Shown: positions 61,207-64,000 of the stretch, piece by piece
Layout of the letters: every line of letters begins with the position of its first letter
How positions within the stretch are numbered: position 1 is the first letter of the stretch
DNA from: Edolisoma coerulescens
Taxonomy: Eukaryota; Chordata; Aves; Passeriformes; Campephagidae
Assembly: GCA_013397115.1 (NCBI GenBank)
Contig: VWZW01006282.1
Span: forward strand, 544,475-608,474
DNA length: 64,000 nucleotides
Direction: 5' to 3'
Translations under genes and position numbers: made by a program
Notes under the pieces: generated by a model
Databases searched by the model: none
What the model was told of the DNA's origin: nothing
What the model saw: the letters and a program-made list of their open reading frames with translations, nothing else

Positions 61207-61856
61207 CCACTCATTTTTTCAGAGAAATGCAAACGATCATGAGGCCATGTGACTGTATTTGTAATATGTGCATGCACAAACTTAGAGAGGACTGAGTGAT
61301 AAGTTGCACACTGAATGGAAAATAAGTCTAAACACTCACCAGCCTACATTTAGCATAAGTATCAATCAGTGTGCTCCAGTGGATCTGCTCCAGCATACCC
61401 CACTGTGGATGCAAGCCAAAATCTGAGCAGCAACAAACAGCCCATTATCAATCCATTAGTCCTCACTGACTGAACTATACACATAAAATCTTGTTTTACA
61501 TGCATACTCCTGCCATTCCCCAGCAGAGATAATGAGATTACATGTGCCATATCACTCAGCCCAGAAACTTGTCACATTCTAATCAGTTTCTTCTCTCTGC
61601 CCACAGACACAAATAAAATACCTGCTTTTTCTGTTGTTACCTAAGAGGTAGCCAGCAGCCAGATGCTCGCTCGTGAGAACATAGTGACACACTGCAGCAC
61701 CCAGCTAACACACGTGGGATGATAATTGCCAGTTTTGTCTGCCACTTTGCATCACACAGGAGGCAGAATAGCACAGGCTGTGATTCCCATGACAGTATTA
61801 CAAGCTGGGAAATTGAAAGTGGAGCATTCATCCACCATTTTCAATATAAAAAAGAG
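61207..61856. other. Intergenic sequence, no gene seen
   Basis: Unique sequence between the solo LTR and the (CCTT)n array, with only short chance frames. Confidence 0.4.
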
Positions 61857-61916
61857 CCTTCCTTCCTTCCTTCCTTCCTTCCTTCCTTCCTTCCTTCCTT
61901 CCTTCCTTCCTTCCTT
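61857..61916 (+). repeat. (CCTT)15 tetranucleotide microsatellite, truncated by gap
   Basis: Fifteen perfect CCTT units end exactly at the N run. The perfect array probably continues into the gap, so its true length is unknown. Confidence 0.95.
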
Positions 61917-62128
61917 NNNNNNNNNNNNNNNNNNNNNNNNNNNNNNNNNNNNNNNNNNNNNNNNNNNNNNNNNNNNNNNNNNNNNNNNNNNNNNNNNNNN
62001 NNNNNNNNNNNNNNNNNNNNNNNNNNNNNNNNNNNNNNNNNNNNNNNNNNNNNNNNNNNNNNNNNNNNNNNNNNNNNNNNNNNNNNNNNNNNNNNNNNNN
62101 NNNNNNNNNNNNNNNNNNNNNNNNNNNN
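61917..62128. other. Assembly gap (212 N)
   Basis: Run of undetermined bases between the microsatellite and an LTR whose 5' part is missing. Open frames that cross it are artefacts. Confidence 0.99.
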
Positions 62129-62493
62129 CAGCTGACCCCAGCTGACCACAGGGATACTCCACATCTTATGGTGTCTGCTCATTATATAAAGCTGGGGGAA
62201 GGAGAAGGAAAGGAAGGGAACGTTTGGAATTATGGTGTTTGTCTTCCCCAGTGACAGTTAGTTATGACAGAGCCCAGCTTTCCTGGGAATGGCTGAACAC
62301 CTGCCTGCCCATGGGGAGTGATGAATTCCTTTGCTTTCCTTGCATGTGCAGCTTTTGCTTTACTTGTTAAACTGCCCTTATCTCAGCCTACAAGTTTTAT
62401 CCTTTCACTCTTCCATTTCTCTCCCCCATCCCACTGCAGGGGACTGAGGGAGAAGCTGTGTGGGGCTGAGTTGCCATCTGGGGTTAAACCACA
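62129..62493 (+). mobile_element. LTR of the same family as the 30.9-kb copy, 5' part lost in gap
   Basis: CAGCTGACCCCAGCTGACCA then CAGGGATACTCCACATC opens the visible part. It is followed by a TATA box ATTATATAAAGCTGGGGGAA (62181-62200), GGAATTATGGTGTTTGTCTT, CCCAGCTTTCCTGGGAATGG then CTGAACACCTGCCTGCCCAT, CTCTCCCCCATCCCACTGCA, and TGTGTGGGGCTGAGTTGCCA up to GGTTAAACCACA. These blocks parallel the solo LTR at 30881-31334 in order and orientation. About 240 bp of the 5' LTR should lie within or before the gap. It keeps the TATA box and the middle segment that the other copy lacks. No internal retroviral sequence follows, so it is most likely a solo LTR. Confidence 0.87.
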
Positions 62494-64000
62494 ATGCTTT
62501 TCCTTTCTAAACCTGTGACTATTCTATAAACAACAAATTAGGTGCTCATTCCTTTTCTTAAAGCGGAGTAATACCCTTAGCAAGCAGACAGCCACAGCTG
62601 AATGTGGCCAGCATCACAGACCACCTGAAAAAACAGAGTTTTCCCCGCTCAAAACCCCACTTCTTTCAGAAAATCCCTTTGGGAGAGACATTTCTTTGTC
62701 TTTCACACAGTAGCTTTCTCTCCTACCAAATGGTGGATCCCCTGGTGGTTCACCCAGGGAGCCCCATACTGAACCCATCCCTTGGGTATTGGTGGGACAG
62801 TGCCATAGATGTAAAATTTTCCTGGGTGTCCCACAGTGCTTCTGCAGCACTACAGTCCAGTGTTTCATTTCAGAGTGCCCAAGTGGAGTGTGAGTAGTGC
62901 ACGTGACTTCTGCTGCTGCTATGTTTTGGAATAATGCTGCTTTGTGTGAAAAAGGGAAAAGATGCCTTTGTAAAAGTCCCTGTGCTAAAATTCTGCTTTG
63001 AGTTGTTGCTCTGCAAATGGCTTCCTTTGTTCTAGTGGGGGAAGCCCTGCTATAAATAAAAGAAGAATCTAGCTGCTCATTTTTACTTTTTGATGCTGGA
63101 TAGGTCTCCATTTTGCTGAAGAGATGGAAAGGTAAAAATATGTACAAAGGGATGGCCGATTTCTGCCCTAGATTTTAAAGCAGAATAGCTCATTGATCTT
63201 GTCTGGTAGATTTGCTTAAAATTCAGTGGTACAATAGGTCTTAGAGCCTGAAGAGAAGAGTGAGGATCTGTATAGCTTGCGTGAGCTGAGGAGAAAACGA
63301 AAAAATCTCCCATTACTGTATAGAGTGGTTGTCTTTTCAATTATGGATGAAAAGATGAGTATGACCCTGAGGGGCTGGACTGAAACAGAATGAAAGGGGG
63401 GAAGAGCCCTAAAAACAAGCAAAATCTTTACTAAGAGATGATTAAAAGGGAACATAAATGTCTAGAAGTGTTTTGAAGAAGGAAGAGCAATGGAGTGGGG
63501 GAAAATGGTTATGGTGGAATATGGAGTAATGGTATTAAATTAACAAAAGGAAAAGGTCTGTTGAATATCAATAGAATCCTTTCTGTTTTCCTGTGGCATC
63601 ACCTCCCACGGGAAGTTGCAGGAGCTCCATCATTTGAGTCCTGGCAAATGACTTGGGACAAGCCACAAGAAAGTGTGGTTTAAGGCACATTACTGTGATG
63701 TTCAGGGATGGAGTTACTGGCCTGGTGGCTCGTTTCTCCCACCCCCCCTTCCCTGGGAAGGTACAGCACTAATGAAAAGAAGGAAAAAAAAAAAGTCACC
63801 AGGGGTGGAGTAGAGCTCCTGTTTATACACGAGTGGCTGTGCTGCAGCAGCAGAATGAAGCACAAAAATGTGTCCAAACAGATCAAGAGGACTGGTGAGG
63901 AGGGACGGAGGGACGCAGAATAACTAAATTGCATGAGGAGTGAGAAAAGGGACAGGTGAATGGGCTGGCCAGAGGCAGGCAGTGCCCCTGGACAGGGACC
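62494..64000. other. Intergenic sequence, no gene seen
   Basis: Unique sequence to the window end. A 177-codon minus-strand frame (62614-63147) overlaps a 97-codon plus-strand frame, and neither has a recognisable domain. An A-rich run lies at about 63785-63794. Confidence 0.4.

Noticed and set aside
61719..62182. ORFs of 113-139 codons spanning the N run
   Set aside because: Most of each translation is undetermined residues from the assembly gap, and the rest is (CCTT)n-encoded repeats.
62614..63147. 177-codon minus-strand ORF
   Set aside because: No motif recognised, overlapping long frame on the other strand, no strong splice sites. Left as unique sequence pending a search.
1..64000. CRISPR array, bacterial operons or riboswitches
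   Set aside because: No regularly spaced direct repeats, no dense coding, and clear vertebrate retroelements throughout.

Overview
The window reads as a gene-poor, AT-rich stretch of a bird genome, most likely a passerine. Three signals support this. CR1 LINE fragments are the main interspersed repeats, which is typical of birds. There are solo LTRs of endogenous retrovirus families I recognise from avian genomes. There is also one tRNA-headed, CR1-tailed SINE of the kind described from zebra finch and other passerines. No long multi-exon protein gene is evident. Nearly all open frames are short, lack splice-site context and look like chance. There is no bacterial-type operon, CRISPR array or true tRNA/rRNA gene.

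Layout. 1-850 is unique sequence with one A-rich tract. 850-1425 is a dead CR1 reverse-transcriptase fragment. 1.4-18.3 kb is unique sequence with simple repeats, a G-quadruplex-type run at 17.16 kb and one candidate regulatory block near 10.1-10.4 kb. A probable minus-strand LTR remnant starts at 18.35 kb. At 21.48-24.95 kb three neighbouring minus-strand segments look exon-like; they are the best candidates for an undescribed or decayed gene here. A CR1 3' end lies at 28.6 kb and a solo LTR at 30.88-31.33 kb. 31.4-46.8 kb is a long intergenic stretch with several AT-rich, repeat-free blocks that could be enhancers. A CR1 tail sits at 46.8 kb and an older CR1 relic at 48.14 kb, followed by more intergenic sequence including an AT-rich block at 54.9-55.8 kb. 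The right end is repeat-rich: a complete solo LTR at 60.00-61.20 kb with a target-site duplication and a SINE nested in it, a (CCTT)n array running into a 212-base assembly gap, and the 3' part of a second LTR of the 30.9-kb family.

No functional gene set can be assembled from this window, so no pathway is described. The main uncertainty is the 21.5-24.95 kb minus-strand cluster. Conservation, RNA evidence or a protein search would decide whether it is a coding gene, a pseudogene, a lncRNA or chance. All repeat and homology calls come from recognition of the sequence, without database searches.
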